Shown: one piece after another, positions 34,887 through 46,740 of the stretch
How positions within the stretch are numbered: position 1 is the first letter of the stretch
Layout of the letters: the number at the start of each line of letters is the position of its first letter
DNA from: Drosophila persimilis
Lineage: Eukaryota; Arthropoda; Insecta; Diptera; Drosophilidae
Length of the DNA stretch: 64,000 nt
NCBI RefSeq assembly: GCF_003286085.1
Contig: NW_020825350.1
Coordinates: forward strand, 620,001 to 684,000
Direction of reading: 5' to 3'
Notes under the pieces: generated by a model
What the model was told of the DNA's origin: nothing
Database searches by the model: none
What the model saw: only the letters and a program-made list of their open reading frames with translations
Made by a program: the position numbers and the translations under genes

Positions 34887-35851
34887 AAAACGAGGGGGAA
34901 CGTTGTGAGTTGCTGCGGACACCGCAACTCTACAGTTATACCCGATACTAAGTCAGTATGGCTCTCCTCCGGCAGACGGCGCTAATATTAAACGACACGA
35001 CAAAGAGTGCGTGCGAGAGAGACAGAAAATCAGTCTGAGCGTGACGTCGGGCGCTGCGTAGCCTCTGAAAATTGTTTTTTTTTTCTTTTCGGCTATAAAA
35101 ATTATCCGATCTGATCCAAATTCAGCAACTGGATAGATATGGTCATTCTCTATGATTCTGCGTTTTTAGTTTTCTCGAATCTGCAATATTGTGGATGCAA
35201 CAGATTTTCGTCCTTTGTGGGGCGGAAGGGGGTGGGGCGAAATTCTGAGATATACGTTTTATAGTGAGATCTAACAGAAGTGCGGATACCAAATTTGGTT
35301 ACTCTAGCCTTAATAGTCTCTGAGATTTGTGGTTGCGGAAGGAGGTGCGGCGAAATTTTGACACAAAACGGTCAAGGTCCGATATCACAGGAGTGTGGAA
35401 ACCAAATTTGGTTGCTCTGGCTCTTATAGGTTCTTCTGAGATCCTTGAACTCATATTTTGCAATTGGCAAAACCGACCACGAAACTGTTAGAGAGAGACA
35501 GAGCGAGAAACAATGAAATTGTTTTCTTGATTCTGGCCATAATAATTATACGATCTGGTTGAGATTTTACACTTTAGAAGATATGGTCATCCTCTACGAT
35601 TCTGCGTTTTTGGTTTTATCGTATCTTTAAAAATGTGGATGCCACAGATTTTCGTCCTTTGTGGGGGCGGAAGTGGGCGGTGCGAAGTTTTGAAATACAG
35701 ACAGACATGGCTCAATCGACTCGGCTATTGATGCTGATCAAGAATATATACACTTTATGGGGTCGGAAACGATTCCTTCTGGACGTTACACACATCCACT
35801 TTTGCCACAAATCTAATATACCCCAATACTCATTTTGAGTATCGAGTATAA
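34887..35851 (-). mobile_element. DINE-1/INE-1-type Helentron, copy 3 (reverse)
   Basis: Reverse-oriented: it begins CGAGGGGGAACGTTG and ends GAGTATCGAGTATAAA. The empty site is visible in unit 3 near 55070, where AGTCATAAAA joins AATCTGTTGCCCG directly. This insertion therefore happened in unit 1 only, or was lost from unit 3. Confidence 0.85.
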
Positions 35852-36767
35852 AAATCTGTTGCCCGTGGACCCGATTAAAAACGGAATCGAAACGATACGT
35901 CGAATTCGTTTGTTCTCAATGCGCTTTTTGATCAACCAATGAGAGTATTTTGTCGCTCTCTTTTTGCTCATGAGGCACTTCGTTGAGCAAAATTTTCCAA
36001 AAGTCCTTTTTTGTGTATATATGTGTGTGTGTTTACCTCTTTCACCCTTCCTCATCTACGCTTTACCTGCGATTTACAGGCAAATAGAAAAGCAACAACG
36101 AAAACCTAATGCAACTAACATACACCTAGTGCTTCCACTTGGCTCGTTTTGCTCAGCTGCTGATAACCGAACGACACTCTTCGAAAGAGAGCTTCAACAG
36201 AGAGAGCGAGTCTGGGTAGATTTTCTCAGTCCTTTCGGTGAGCAGACAGCAGAGAAAGCATGTTTTTCGTGCTATGGTTCTAAGTATTCGAATTTATTTA
36301 CTTTTCCAGAGCGGTACAATATCTATTCCAGAGATGGTAGTGCAACTACTCGTTTCATTGCTCTTAAATGTTGAATAACAATTGAAAGGAATGAAAAGTT
36401 TTTTAAGAATTAAATCATTTTTAGGCAACAGATTTGATAGGAATTTGAAAATTGTAAATTACTCTAAGCAAATGGGCCCCGTTTGCTCGTTGGACAATCG
36501 TACAACTTTTTATGAAATACTTATCTTTTATAAATACTTATCTCTTTTCGTTGCAAACATAGAAATCATAATATCCTTTGCAAGGGCATAGCAAGTGTGC
36601 ATAATAGACACACGGATGGTGATGGTGATGGTGGGAGAGAGGGAGCAGATTGTGGCTGCCCTTTAAGCGACTTTTGCTCGAGGAATTCAGTTAAAAAGTA
36701 AACCAATCCAAAGCCCAAATGGGCTGAAAGTTTAGCGTCACGCACACGCACAGGCACACACTAATGC
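35852..36767. repeat. Array spacer, unit 1
   Basis: Non-coding spacer between the 886-codon ORF flank and the next gene X tail. It matches 55073-55961, and part of it matches 46509-46740. Small length differences include a TG-rich insertion at about 36008-36038. It contains a GGTGAT trinucleotide-like run and a GA-rich run, and short open frames with no support. Confidence 0.75.
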
Positions 36768-36957
36768 GGCCATGGAACAACAAAACCCTGCGCCGGTGAC
36801 CCAGGGCACTGAGGTGCCCCCCAACCATGTCGTTCCACTAATGTCTGGCAAACTGATCTCCGTTCCTCTCAGTGCCTCGGTCAAGTTGCAGTTAGTTAGT
36901 GAGCGTCACACTCGCGAACTGGTCCATCAAGTGCACAGTGCCATCAGTCAATCCTAA
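36768..36957 (+). pseudogene. Truncated tail of gene X (unit 2)
   Basis: A 61-codon frame (36772-36957) repeats the last 61 codons of gene X, with three amino-acid differences (D to G, P to S, E to K). It starts at the internal Met of EAMEQQNP because the duplication breakpoint lies just before it. There is no promoter or upstream coding part, so it is most likely a non-functional by-product of the array, though the short frame is open. Confidence 0.7.
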
Positions 36958-37444
36958 TAGCTCCGGTAAAACTATTCACATTTTGCATAATTCATTAACA
37001 TATTCCTGGTATTTTGCAGAAACTGTATAATCAACATGGGCTGTCTCAAAAACTATCCATCGGGGAAATTCGTCCACCTTAAATGTTTTATCGTTGCAAA
37101 GAACCAAAGGTCAGGTGGTGAACCCTTTATTCAAAAGTACTTTACTTTTGAAAGGAGGTTTTCAATGAGTTTTCATTAAATTACTAGTATCTTAAGTTCG
37201 TAACTCTTTTTATTTTCCAAGACGGTTTGACCTTCTCGGAAATGATTCCATTCCACTAAAGCTTGGAGCTTTTCTTAAGCATAATATCTGTTGAGCCAAT
37301 AGTACAGATTCTTGTGTGGATGCGAATGCAATTATATTCTTAATTCCCGATGAGAAATCTTTCCTTTGCTGCTTGCCGCGATTCGAGGACAAGATGACAA
37401 TGCTCTATACATGTATGCATATATGCGTTAGGTGCGAAACGTGC

Positions 37445-38193
37445 AGCTACATAGGATAGGTCAGGTTAACCCAGGCGGCCCTCAACGGGGCCACGCATAG
37501 GCCAGTATGGCCCTTAGTTATCCGGATAGTGGGGGGAGATATCAACAAATATTCTGAATACTGAAGAGCGTTCTCGATGGTGGCTACTAACGAGTGTAGT
37601 GCCGTCTCCACCGATTCCTTTGGTGTAGGCATGTTGGTTGACATCAGTTGACATCAGTCCCCCTACCACACTCCTGATGGGAAAATCCTACAGCTTTTCC
37701 ATTGTTTTTAGTAGAAAGAAGGTAAGGCTTATCGGTCTGTAATCCTTGGGACTCACATGGCTGCACTTTCCTGACTTGGGGAGGAACACAACTCTCGAGG
37801 TCGTCCATGGGATAAGGATTAGCCCGTACTCAGACATGCTGAGTATATTGCGGAAAGCCATGAGGTAAAGCCTCTTTGGTCACCTGCAATATCGCTGGGA
37901 ATATCCAATCCAGTCCTGGTGCTTTTATGCCCGCGAAGGAGTCTATAGCCCAGTGGATTCTCTTATTGGTTAACGGTTAATGGTTGTCATCCGGCTGGGT
38001 GAGTTCTTTTAATATTTTAGTTGGACTATTAGTTAAATACGGGTTGTTCCTTCGTTGTTCGTCAGTTGGTTGTCGCTTTATCTTCTTATTAAACTTTGTC
38101 CGTCTGTGGATGAGTTTGCACCGCGATTCCATCCAAAAAATATCAGCATCGACAGTGCTCAAAAGTTGTTTCTTTTTCTTCTGTAGGATGGCT
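37445..38193 (-). mobile_element. LINE fragment in unit 2
   Basis: Nearly identical to 28250-28993, with the same internal deletion, so it was copied with the array unit and is not an independent insertion. Confidence 0.75.
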
Positions 38194-38442
38194 TAATAGC
38201 TCCGGTAAAACTATTCTCATTTTGCATAATTCATTAACATATTACTGGTATTTTGCAGAAACTGTATAATCAACATGGGCTTTGCCAACAACTTTCAAAC
38301 TGTAAGACTTGTAACATCCATCGGGGAAATTGGTCCACCCTCTCGTTATACCTAAAATGTTATATCGTTGCAAAGACTCAAAGGTCAGGTAGTCAAAAAT
38401 ATATTACTCTTGAAAGGTGGCTTTCAATGAGTTTTCATTAAA

Positions 38443-38993
38443 TTACTGTTCTTCAGACGGCTTCTGTGGAGGATAGTCCTTCGTAGGGGCATTCTGGTAT
38501 TTCGTCTGCTGTTTACAGTGCATCATTTTGGCAGGATTTTGTTCTGTCTGATCATAGTACGGCTGTTGAGAATGCTGACGCTGCTCTTGAGGAGGATTTT
38601 GATGCTGATTTGGAGAATTATGATACGTAGTCTTTGGGTACTGCTCTTCTGAATGATGCTGAAAGGGCGTCGGAGAAGGTCTTGGATACCGAACCTTATT
38701 CTTTTGCACCTGCTGCTGCTTGCCGGAGTTCTGATAATTCTTGCGATACGTCTTCGACTGTTGAGGATGATTCTGATCGTACTGCTGCACTGAAACGCTG
38801 CACCAGGACAGATCTGTGATATGGTTTCTGTGTCTTCTCCTGTCTTGGAGTTTTCTCCGTAAGCCATTCCAATGTTCTTAGATCGGTAGGAGAAATAATC
38901 TAACGGACTTCCTTCCATAGCTTTCTCTTGCTCTGTCGTTTTATCAATATTGAAAGCAGCACACCGCCCAAGATTTTCCTTTAAGTAAGTCAT
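38443..38993 (-). pseudogene. Decayed Q-rich fragment (unit 2)
   Basis: Copy of the fragment at 29243-29815. Here the first part is open from MTYLKENLGR through AMEGSPLDYFSY, and the PSPTPFQHH segment missing from unit 1 is present. A different short deletion removes the DQAAFLPQQPH stretch. Frame breaks remain. Confidence 0.5.
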
Positions 38994-39125
38994 AAGTATT
39001 TACCGAATCGCGAATATAAATTAAACGAGATTTCTACTTGGTATTGTGAATTTTTTTTTATATAATGCAATAGCTAAAAAATATATTAAAAGGTATCATT
39101 GAATCAAAAGTGACTTTAAAAATTT

Positions 39126-41786
39126 TTAGAGTTTCTTCTGTTCCAACTTAATGTTATCCTTGTAAATCTGACCGACAAGGCGCGGCACCGTCTCCAGATA
39201 CTTCATGAGCTGCATCGCATCCTGCATAGAGGTCATATACTTGTTGTGTATCTTCATGATCATGGGAGTGATGACCTTGCAGTTCACTAAATCATCTATA
39301 CTCATACTGCACTCAATTTGTGGCAGCTCATCTCTTTTCGAACCCTTGAATGAATCAGTGGTGGGCGCATTAACATCTATGGCCAAATTCGGGAGGGAAG
39401 CGATGTTTGGATGTTTGGACATTGTTTCCTTCCTATCGTGATTTCCGTCATCACTGGGCTGACTCAAGTCTGAAGAGATGGACAAATTCTCTTCTACATC
39501 CTTATGTCGTGGCTTTGACGACGTGGCATTGGTAGTCCTTGAGAATTGACTACGCATAGATTTTTGATCACCGTCTATCTCGTCCCAGATCATGGCACGC
39601 AGCTCGTCCCCGCTCTTCGCACTAATCGAAGTCGATACCGAGTTGCTACTAGCCAGGGAAAACACATCATGCTCGTCACCGGACACCCTGTGTTTGAGTT
39701 TGTCCTTCGGGGAACCTTCCATGAGCTTGTTGAGTGTCTTCTTATCAACTTCGAAAATAGACTCTTCGGAATCATCCTCAGGCATATCGCTGAAGCATGC
39801 GAATGGAGATGAGTCTGAGATCTGCTGATTTGGAGACTGCTTCTGTTGAGAGTTCTGTTTCGCCTCCAGCTTGAAGGTACGATAGGAATGTTGCTTTTGG
39901 TTCTTGTGATACGAAGCGCTCCGCTCCGACTTCTGTGTCTGCTCCTTGGTAAGATCCTGATACGTACGCTGAGTAGGATACTGAAGCAAGTCCTGGTTAG
40001 GAACATACTCCATGCTCTTATACGGTGTACTCATAGACTGGAACTCTCCGGCATTCTCTCTGGCTAGTCCTGGATTTTGCGGAATTCGGACTTCTTGAGC
40101 TTTGGGAATGCCTTTGCCGAACGATGCTTTATTTTGGGTTTGATATGACTCCTGCTTCTTGGTATCCAGGACATTATCTATGGCTGAATTCTTGGGTGCA
40201 TTTGTACACTGGCTATCCTTATACTGGCTCTTGGGCGGGGGAACATTGTCAGTTGTTGACAGCGCGCACAAATAGTCCTTCAACTGAGAGACCACAGTAT
40301 CAGACAGTTCACCGAACACCGAATGAATTTCCATCTCGTTCCGGACCATGGAACGCAGCTCGTCCCTGCACTTCACAGTGATCACGGTCGTTCCCGTGGA
40401 GGTGCTGTTCGTGCCGTTCTCGTCACTACACCTTCCGCATTTGTTATATCGTTTTTGTTTTACAGTGGAATCTTCGCAATTCTTCTCGGAGATGTCGCTC
40501 AAGGATGTTGATGTAAGAATGTCCGAGTTCTTAGCGAGAAGTTCCCCACCAATCTCTCTGCCCCACTTTTCCGGCTCAAGTAGACAACTGTATTGATGAG
40601 GAGGCGACAATTGGATGTGCTTAGCTTGCTGTTTTCCGATCTTCTGACGTGACGGTGACATCATTTGATAATGCTCCTGATTGTGCTTATGAAAAATATT
40701 CTGATTCGTCTGATGCGGTGGACTCTGACACAGTTTAGGGGCATACTCCATGTATTTGTATGATGAGTTTTTATCAAGTCCTTTTAAATCTTTGTCAAAG
40801 TCTATCACGTCCGTGTTCTTACAAAGCATCTTTGGCTTTTGTGGACCGTACTGCTGAGGACGCGGGGATAGGACGTCTGTATTTTGGCTTATCGGTGCTC
40901 TCTTCTGGCTTTGATTGCGTTGAGGAGAATTCTGATTTAAATCCGGCTGATACTGCTTATTTGAGTGCTGTTGCTGATGCGAATAGTGCTGAGCGACGAA
41001 TTCCATGTACATATTTGATGTCTTTTTATCACTTTCATCGATATTTTCAGCGAAATTCGCCTCATCCGTATTGCTCAAGCATGAAGACGGTTGGCCAACT
41101 GCTGTATTGGAGGGCTCTGGATTTTCCGTCAGAAAGGAAATATTTCGTTGAGAAGGACGCCGAAATAGGACGTTCATACCTTTGGAGCTGGAGCTCATTG
41201 AAGATGCTTTCATGGTCGGGCTGTCATTACGCTGTGCCTGTTCTTGAGGAAGTCTCGGATACGAAGTCTGAAGACACTGCTTCGGTATGGGAGGAGTCTG
41301 GCATGTCTGTTCCAGATACTGCTGCTTCGGCTGCTGTTGTTGAGGATCCTGAGAAGGCTGCTGTTGCTTGCCTGGATTCTGATCAAAATTCTTCTGATAC
41401 TTCTGGCACTGGTGTAGCTGTTTTGCTAGATAATCGCCTGGATGATAGCTATGGTGCATACCACAGCCGGATCTCTGCGCGCACATACGCTTCTGAGCCT
41501 GGGTCTGGTCCTGAATGGAAGGCTTCTGCTGTTGCTGCATAGAAAGGTTCTCCACTGGCCATTTTAGCTCCTCTAGATAGGCTTGAGTCGACATTTCACC
41601 TCCCATCCCTCGGGCCGTGCGCTTGTCCTGTTGTGACACCTCCTCGTCTATCGCTGCATTGCTGTCGCTTGTCCGTTGATTCATGTCTGTAACTTTGAGG
41701 AATGAGCCAACCGGTTTAATTTTTGCACTCCTGGCCTCGTAGAAATGAGCAAAATCTAAGCAATAATTGTTGACTTGTTTGTCCAT
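39126..41786 (-). CDS. Unrecognised Q-rich protein, 886 aa, array copy B
   Basis: Same length and architecture as copy A, with no indel. By eye it differs from A at 10 residues (for example KPT to KPS, ISK to ISQ, NIA to NKA, NQG to NQD, DVP to DMP, HDGFSM to HDVFSL) and from copy C at 9. Several of the differences from A, all in the last 40 % of the protein, are shared with C. The frame is intact, which argues for a recent origin or continued selection. The LINE fragment and decayed Q-rich piece lie on its 3' side, as in the other units. Confidence 0.75.
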   Translation of the reverse strand: MDKQVNNYCLDFAHFYEARSAKIKPVGSFLKVTDMNQRTSDSNAAIDEEVSQQDKRTARGMGGEMSTQAYLEELKWPVENLSMQQQQKPSIQDQTQAQKRMCAQRSGCGMHHSYHPGDYLAKQLHQCQKYQKNFDQNPGKQQQPSQDPQQQQPKQQYLEQTCQTPPIPKQCLQTSYPRLPQEQAQRNDSPTMKASSMSSSSKGMNVLFRRPSQRNISFLTENPEPSNTAVGQPSSCLSNTDEANFAENIDESDKKTSNMYMEFVAQHYSHQQQHSNKQYQPDLNQNSPQRNQSQKRAPISQNTDVLSPRPQQYGPQKPKMLCKNTDVIDFDKDLKGLDKNSSYKYMEYAPKLCQSPPHQTNQNIFHKHNQEHYQMMSPSRQKIGKQQAKHIQLSPPHQYSCLLEPEKWGREIGGELLAKNSDILTSTSLSDISEKNCEDSTVKQKRYNKCGRCSDENGTNSTSTGTTVITVKCRDELRSMVRNEMEIHSVFGELSDTVVSQLKDYLCALSTTDNVPPPKSQYKDSQCTNAPKNSAIDNVLDTKKQESYQTQNKASFGKGIPKAQEVRIPQNPGLARENAGEFQSMSTPYKSMEYVPNQDLLQYPTQRTYQDLTKEQTQKSERSASYHKNQKQHSYRTFKLEAKQNSQQKQSPNQQISDSSPFACFSDMPEDDSEESIFEVDKKTLNKLMEGSPKDKLKHRVSGDEHDVFSLASSNSVSTSISAKSGDELRAMIWDEIDGDQKSMRSQFSRTTNATSSKPRHKDVEENLSISSDLSQPSDDGNHDRKETMSKHPNIASLPNLAIDVNAPTTDSFKGSKRDELPQIECSMSIDDLVNCKVITPMIMKIHNKYMTSMQDAMQLMKYLETVPRLVGQIYKDNIKLEQKKL

Positions 41787-42492
41787 AGATCGAGAGAAGT
41801 TTTTTTAAAGTTCTAATCTATACGAGTTTGTTTAGTATACTCGTATGAGGGGATTGATGTAATCTATTCAGTGATGACTTTAATATCAGGGATACATTGC
41901 TAGTTAAAACTGAACGAATGGATATTTGATCCAATTTTTGTATACGTTTTTTTCTTGGAATATCATTAACCACCTTCCACAATTTTAATTCCCTTCGGCA
42001 TTAAAAAACAAATACAAAATCCCTGCCTCCTCCAAATATGGAAAAAGTCATGCATTTTAATGTACATTTTTCACATCGTCTTTTTCAGAAAAATTTCCCT
42101 TCATGAACAACCGAAAAACCAATCAAAATTCCACGAATGTTGGGATTTTTGTTGTTTATATTCTGTTTCAAAATTTGAATTTCACATAACATATGCGTCA
42201 GCCCAACGCGATAGGTTTTTGATAAATATTCTCTGTTCTGGTGTGTTCGGATGTCGGGCCTCGGGGCTGATAAGTAGCTACCATTTTTTAATGTCAGTTT
42301 TTTGTTGGACGCTTGCCACAAAGTTAATGAACTTTCCCTTGCCCCCAGAATATCCCACACAGGCGCACACACCTAGTCTGCTCAACCCCGCAATCCCCCT
42401 TTCCATGGAGCTCTCGAGACTCTTTATTGTAGATGACTTTGGGCGAAAAGTTTTCCATTTAACTGCAAATGGGGTGTGTCTGCCTGCGTTTA
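41787..42492. other. 5' flank of copy B and spacer
   Basis: The region upstream (on the minus strand) of copy B is conserved with 32599-32959 and 52962-53340. At about 42145 it has the uninterrupted sequence GGATTTTTGTTGTTTATATT, the empty site for the DINE-1 copies seen in units 1 and 3. It then matches 54425-54765 until a LINE tail begins at about 42493. Confidence 0.7.
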
Positions 42493-45400
42493 TTTTTTAT
42501 TTTTTTTTTTTTTTTATATTCATATAATTATTTATTTGCTCTATAATATATACTATACAATTTATATTTAACTTAAATTAACGGACAAGAGTACTGTTGG
42601 GACTAGGGGCTCCGCTGCGTGGACACCTACTCCGTCTGCTCCTTCCGCCTTCTCTCCATGGACCTAAGCGTTCGCATCACGCTAGAGGCGAACTCCGCGG
42701 CCGCTTCCCACACCTTCGGGTCTGCCAGCATCAGCGGCAGCAGAGTCTCGGTGCTGACCCTAGACCCTGCTGCTGTCTCCAATGTCTGACGCTCGAGGTC
42801 AAACCTTTGGCAGTCGAAGAGGACGTGGCGAGCGTCCTCCTCTATGCCTGTGCCACACTCGGGGCACCAGTCCTCTGTCTCGTGGCCGAAGCGCTTGAGG
42901 TAGCCGCGGAAGCAGCCATGTCCGATCAGTGCCTGGGTAAGGTAGAAATCCACCTGGCCGTGCTTCCTTTCAACCCAGCATGCTATGCTTGGGATGAGGG
43001 TGTGGGTCCATCGGCCTTTGGGTGAGTGGTCCCATCGGGTCTGCCATCTGTCTATGCTGGTCCTTCTGGCGGCGTCCTTAATTTCTGATTTGGAGCGTAC
43101 CTCGGCTGCACTGTCCATCATGGCATCATGGATCTCCTTCCTCTCCCTTATCAGCTCCCTGAGCGGAACTTGCCCGGCAATGACTAACGCAGCTTCGTCT
43201 GAGATGGTCCGGAACGAGCACGCGATCCTAATGGCGCACAGTCTGTACGTTGCCTCCACTCCTCGCATGTAGCTCCTCACCTTCGCGGCTTCTGCCCACA
43301 CCGGTGCGGCGTAGAGCATCTGCGACGTCACGACGCTCGTCAGCAGTTTCCTCGTTGCCTGCTTTGGCCCTCTGGTGTTTAGCAACATCCTGGATAGCGC
43401 TCCAGCGGTCCCACCGGCCTTCGTGTGGACGTATTCCAGATGCTCTTTGAAGGACAGGCGCGTGTCAATGAGGACTCCTAGGTACTTAATGGACCTCTGC
43501 GATTGGATCGCGGTCCCACCAACCTGCACTCTGGCGGTCTCGACCACTTTACGGCTGGATATCATATATATACCGCTTCCGTTTTTTGGGCCGCCAGCTC
43601 CAGCCCCGCGGCGGCTAGCCACGCCTCAACGGCTTGTATGGCGACGTTGGCAAGCTCCTCCACTGCTGCAAGTTCCTTCGCTACCGCCACTATTGCGACG
43701 TCGTCAGCGAAACCCACCAGGTTAGTGTTGGCTGGCATCGGGAGCCGTAGGACCCCGTCGTACATGGCGTTCCAGAGCAGAGGTCCCAAAACGGAGCCCT
43801 GCGGGACTCCGGCTGAGACTTCGTATGCCCTAGAGCCCTGACACGTGTCCATTGTCAGCACCCTATTGTTGAAATAGCTGCGCGCTATATTCAGTAGGTA
43901 GCCCGGGATGTTGAAGGACCTCAGTGCCTCCAGCGTCGGGGTCCAGTCGGTCGAGTTGAAGGCGTTCCTTATGTCCAGTGTCACCACCAGACAATATGAC
44001 TTTGTTCCGCCTCTCCACCTAGTCCCAGCAATGGCTTCCTCCGCCGTTTGTACGACCCTCAAGATGGCGTCCAGCGTCGACCTCCCTTTCCTGAACCCGT
44101 ATTGGTTCTGGGAGAGACCGCCTGCTTCTTCGATGGCTGCGCTCAGCCTCGCACCGATCACCCTTTCGAAAACCTTTCCCATGGAGTCCAGAAGGCAGAT
44201 GGGCCTGTAGGAAGAGGCCACCCCTGGCGGATTGCCCGGCTTAGTTAATAGTAGCAGCCGTTGCCCTTTCCACCTCTCGGGGAACGTCCCCTCCTGGAGG
44301 CATTTGTTGAAAAGGCCCGCAACTTCCCTCGGGAGTAGAAGAAGTGCCAGCTTCAGCGCGCTGTTGGGGATCGCATCCGGACCCGGAGCCTTCCTAGGTA
44401 TCAGGTTTCTGCCTGCCTGCAACACCTCGGCTTCCCTAACCTCGCAGATGTCGCTCGGGCTATGCTCGAACCGCAGGGAGCTAGGGATCTGCCGTCCTCG
44501 AGGAAACAGTGCGCTGACTATTCCCTCCAGTGCCTCTGGATCTGTTGGGGCTTTGCTGCCCGCGTTCAGCCTCTTCGCCACCATCCTGTACGCGCCTCCC
44601 CAGGGGTCCTCTTCGGCGGCATCACACAGCTTAAGGAAGCATTACCTCTTGCTGTTCCTTATGGCGGTCTTCAGATCCTTCCTCGCCGCTTTGTAGGTCT
44701 CGCTGCATCGGGCCAAGCGCGGTGTGCCTCTGGCTCGCTGGAGCAGCCTTCAGGCCCGGTGGCAGGTTCTACGGAGAACCGCAATCGCTTCGCTCCACCA
44801 GAAAACTGGATCCTTGTGCTTCCGGAACGTCCCTCTCGGTAGCATGCTCTGGTCGCAGGCGCCTTCAAGTGCGTCCGCCAATTTGATCGCCATATCGTTG
44901 GCTCCGTCTGCATCGTTTGCAGAGTAGCTCTCAAGGGCGCTTGCGAAGGCTTGGGCCCTCAGCGTGTCCTGGCCTTCCCATGCCGGTACCCCGTACCTCT
45001 CGATCGGGCAAGGGTGCCCAGGATGCATAGTATGGCCTCGTGGTCGCTGGAAGTGTATACGTCGCAGATCCTCCATCGCGCGAGCCGGGCCAGCGTGCTG
45101 CTGGCATAGGTGAGATCGATGATCGACCCTACACCTGCCCTGCTGAAAGTGTGTTGGGATCCTTCGTTCAGAAGGACGACGTCCAGAGAGGCAAAATCCT
45201 CCAACACCGTGCGGCCTCTGTCGTTTGTACGGGAGGACCCCCATTCCAGGGACCCCCGCCCAGGCGTTGAAGTCGCCTCCGACTACGACGTTGTTCCGTC
45301 CTCGCAGATCGCAGCTCAGCTCGTCCATAATGCGGCTGAAAGTCTCCAGTGAGAGGCTGGGTGCCAGGTAGCAGCTGTAGAACCATATGCCGCCTACATA

Positions 45401-46508
45401 CCCTCGCCTCGGACGAACCCGTCTGCCGACTTGGTGTCGCGCAATTGTGGCGCGTCGACGCCACAGAGCCACAGGGCCGCTTTGCCAGTAAGGTCCGTGG
45501 CCCAATCGCTGCTGCTGCCCACCTTATGTGGTTCACTGAGGAGTGCCACCTCAGAGCCAAGCTCGCGCACCGTCTGCGTCAAGGGATACTGTGCGGCCCT
45601 GCAGTGATTCAGGTTGAGTTGAATCAACTGCATGTCGTCCTGGTTTTGCAGACCCCGCTTCGTGTGGTTGGGCAGTTTTTAGTGCCTGCCTGGTGCGTGA
45701 CCTCCTTCTTTCCAGCTGCTGAGCAGATGAAGCACGCAGGCTCTTTTTTTTCATTCGGCAACTTTGTGCCCTTTCTCACCGCATTTGATGCAGCAGCCAC
45801 TCCTGTCCACTGTACTCTTGCAGTTCCGTGCGATATGCCCGGGTTCCAGGCATCGGTAGCACCTTGGGAGTCCATCTCTTTCCCGGAACCTATATATGGT
45901 TCAGCCGATCCTCACCTTGCCGCCTTTCAGGACCGCTTGGCCCAGGGAGAAGGGCAAGCTGACCACCGCCAGCTGGGACTCCGCGTATCCGCGGCGCAGA
46001 CTGCGGACTCTTACTCGACCCTCGTCAATGTTGAATTGGCGAGTTAGAGCGGCACAGATCTCCTGCTCCGTCGCGAGGGAGTCGATGTCCCGTATCTCCA
46101 ATATGACCACCTTCGAGTCTTCTGTCATTGCGCGCACAGACGCTCCATCGCCGAGGACACGTGCGATGCTGGCTTTCATGCCCTCAGCACTCTCCACGCT
46201 GGCTTTTGCCAGCTCCAGCAGAAGGTTTCCGTTTATGGTGCGGCTTACCTTGGAGACGCAGCTTCCCAGGTCGGAAAGCTGGTTTTCGTGTCGTCTGGTG
46301 ACCATTGCCAGAACCTCGCTGTACGACTTCCCGGAGGCCTGAACTATGACCGCGTCTGGGCGAGCGCGGCGTGCTGCTCTCGGCCTCTTGGCCACCACGC
46401 TCCATTCGCTGTCCGGGATTCCGGTCGTCACGTCTCCGTGTGGCCGCAACGGGGCCTTTTTAAGGGTCCTCTTGGTTGCGATAGCTCCTTTTCGCTGCCT
46501 TGGGCGCA
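42493..46508 (-). mobile_element. R1-clade non-LTR retrotransposon, near full length
   Basis: It lies on the minus strand, with its A-rich 3' tail seen as the T-run at about 42493-42516. Order 5' to 3': ORF1 with zinc knuckles (46509 to ~45700), APE-type endonuclease (~45635-44700), reverse transcriptase (44584-43562), and a C-terminal domain with a CPEC...HVLFDC knuckle (43622-42627). The NLNHCRAAQ opening of the endonuclease and FADD catalytic box are typical of the R1/Waldo group. ORF2 is frame-shifted in several places, so the copy is dead. It sits in the array spacer, not in 28S rDNA. Confidence 0.85.
43562..44584 (-). pseudogene. R1-type reverse transcriptase (part of ORF2)
   Basis: This 340-codon frame has the expected RT order: domain 0 with APGPDAIPN, SSYRPICLLDSMGKVFERV, QYGFRKGRSTLDAI, VTLDIRNAFNSTDW, the primer-grip approach GVPQGSVLGPLLW, and the catalytic FADDVAIV. 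It ends at QKTEAVYI, where the reading continues in another frame (42627-43622) through the thumb and the C-terminal zinc knuckle. The two frames overlap at 43562-43622, placing a frameshift there. Confidence 0.85.
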
Positions 46509-46509
46509 C
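45700..46509 (-). pseudogene. R1-type ORF1 (gag-like, zinc knuckles)
   Basis: A 202-codon frame (45901-46509) carries the basic N-terminus and the ORF1 core (SLATEQEICAALTRQF). A shift leads into CYRCLEPGHIARNC and CIKCGEKGHK zinc knuckles, then CFICSAAGKKEV. This knuckle set is characteristic of R1-clade ORF1, which binds element RNA. The reading is broken by a shift at the end of the first frame and a stop after the second knuckle. Confidence 0.75.
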
Positions 46510-46740
46510 TCTTCGACAGAGAGCTTCAACAGCGAGAGCGAGTCTGGGTATATTCTCTCAGTCCTTTCGGTGAGCAGACAGCATAGAAAGCATGGTCGAG
46601 CATGTTTTTCGTGCTCTGGTTCTAAGTATTCGAATTTATTTACTTTTTCAGAGCGGTACAATATCTATTCCAGACATGGTAGTGCAACTACTCGTTTCAT
46701 TGCGCTTAAATTTTGAATAACAATTTAAAGGAATGAAAAG
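46509..46740. repeat. Array spacer fragment, unit 2
   Basis: Matches 36172-36400 and 55373-55590. The spacer stretch that precedes it in unit 3 (about 54770-55370) is missing here, so the R1 LINE insertion was accompanied by, or followed by, deletion of about 600 bases. Confidence 0.7.
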
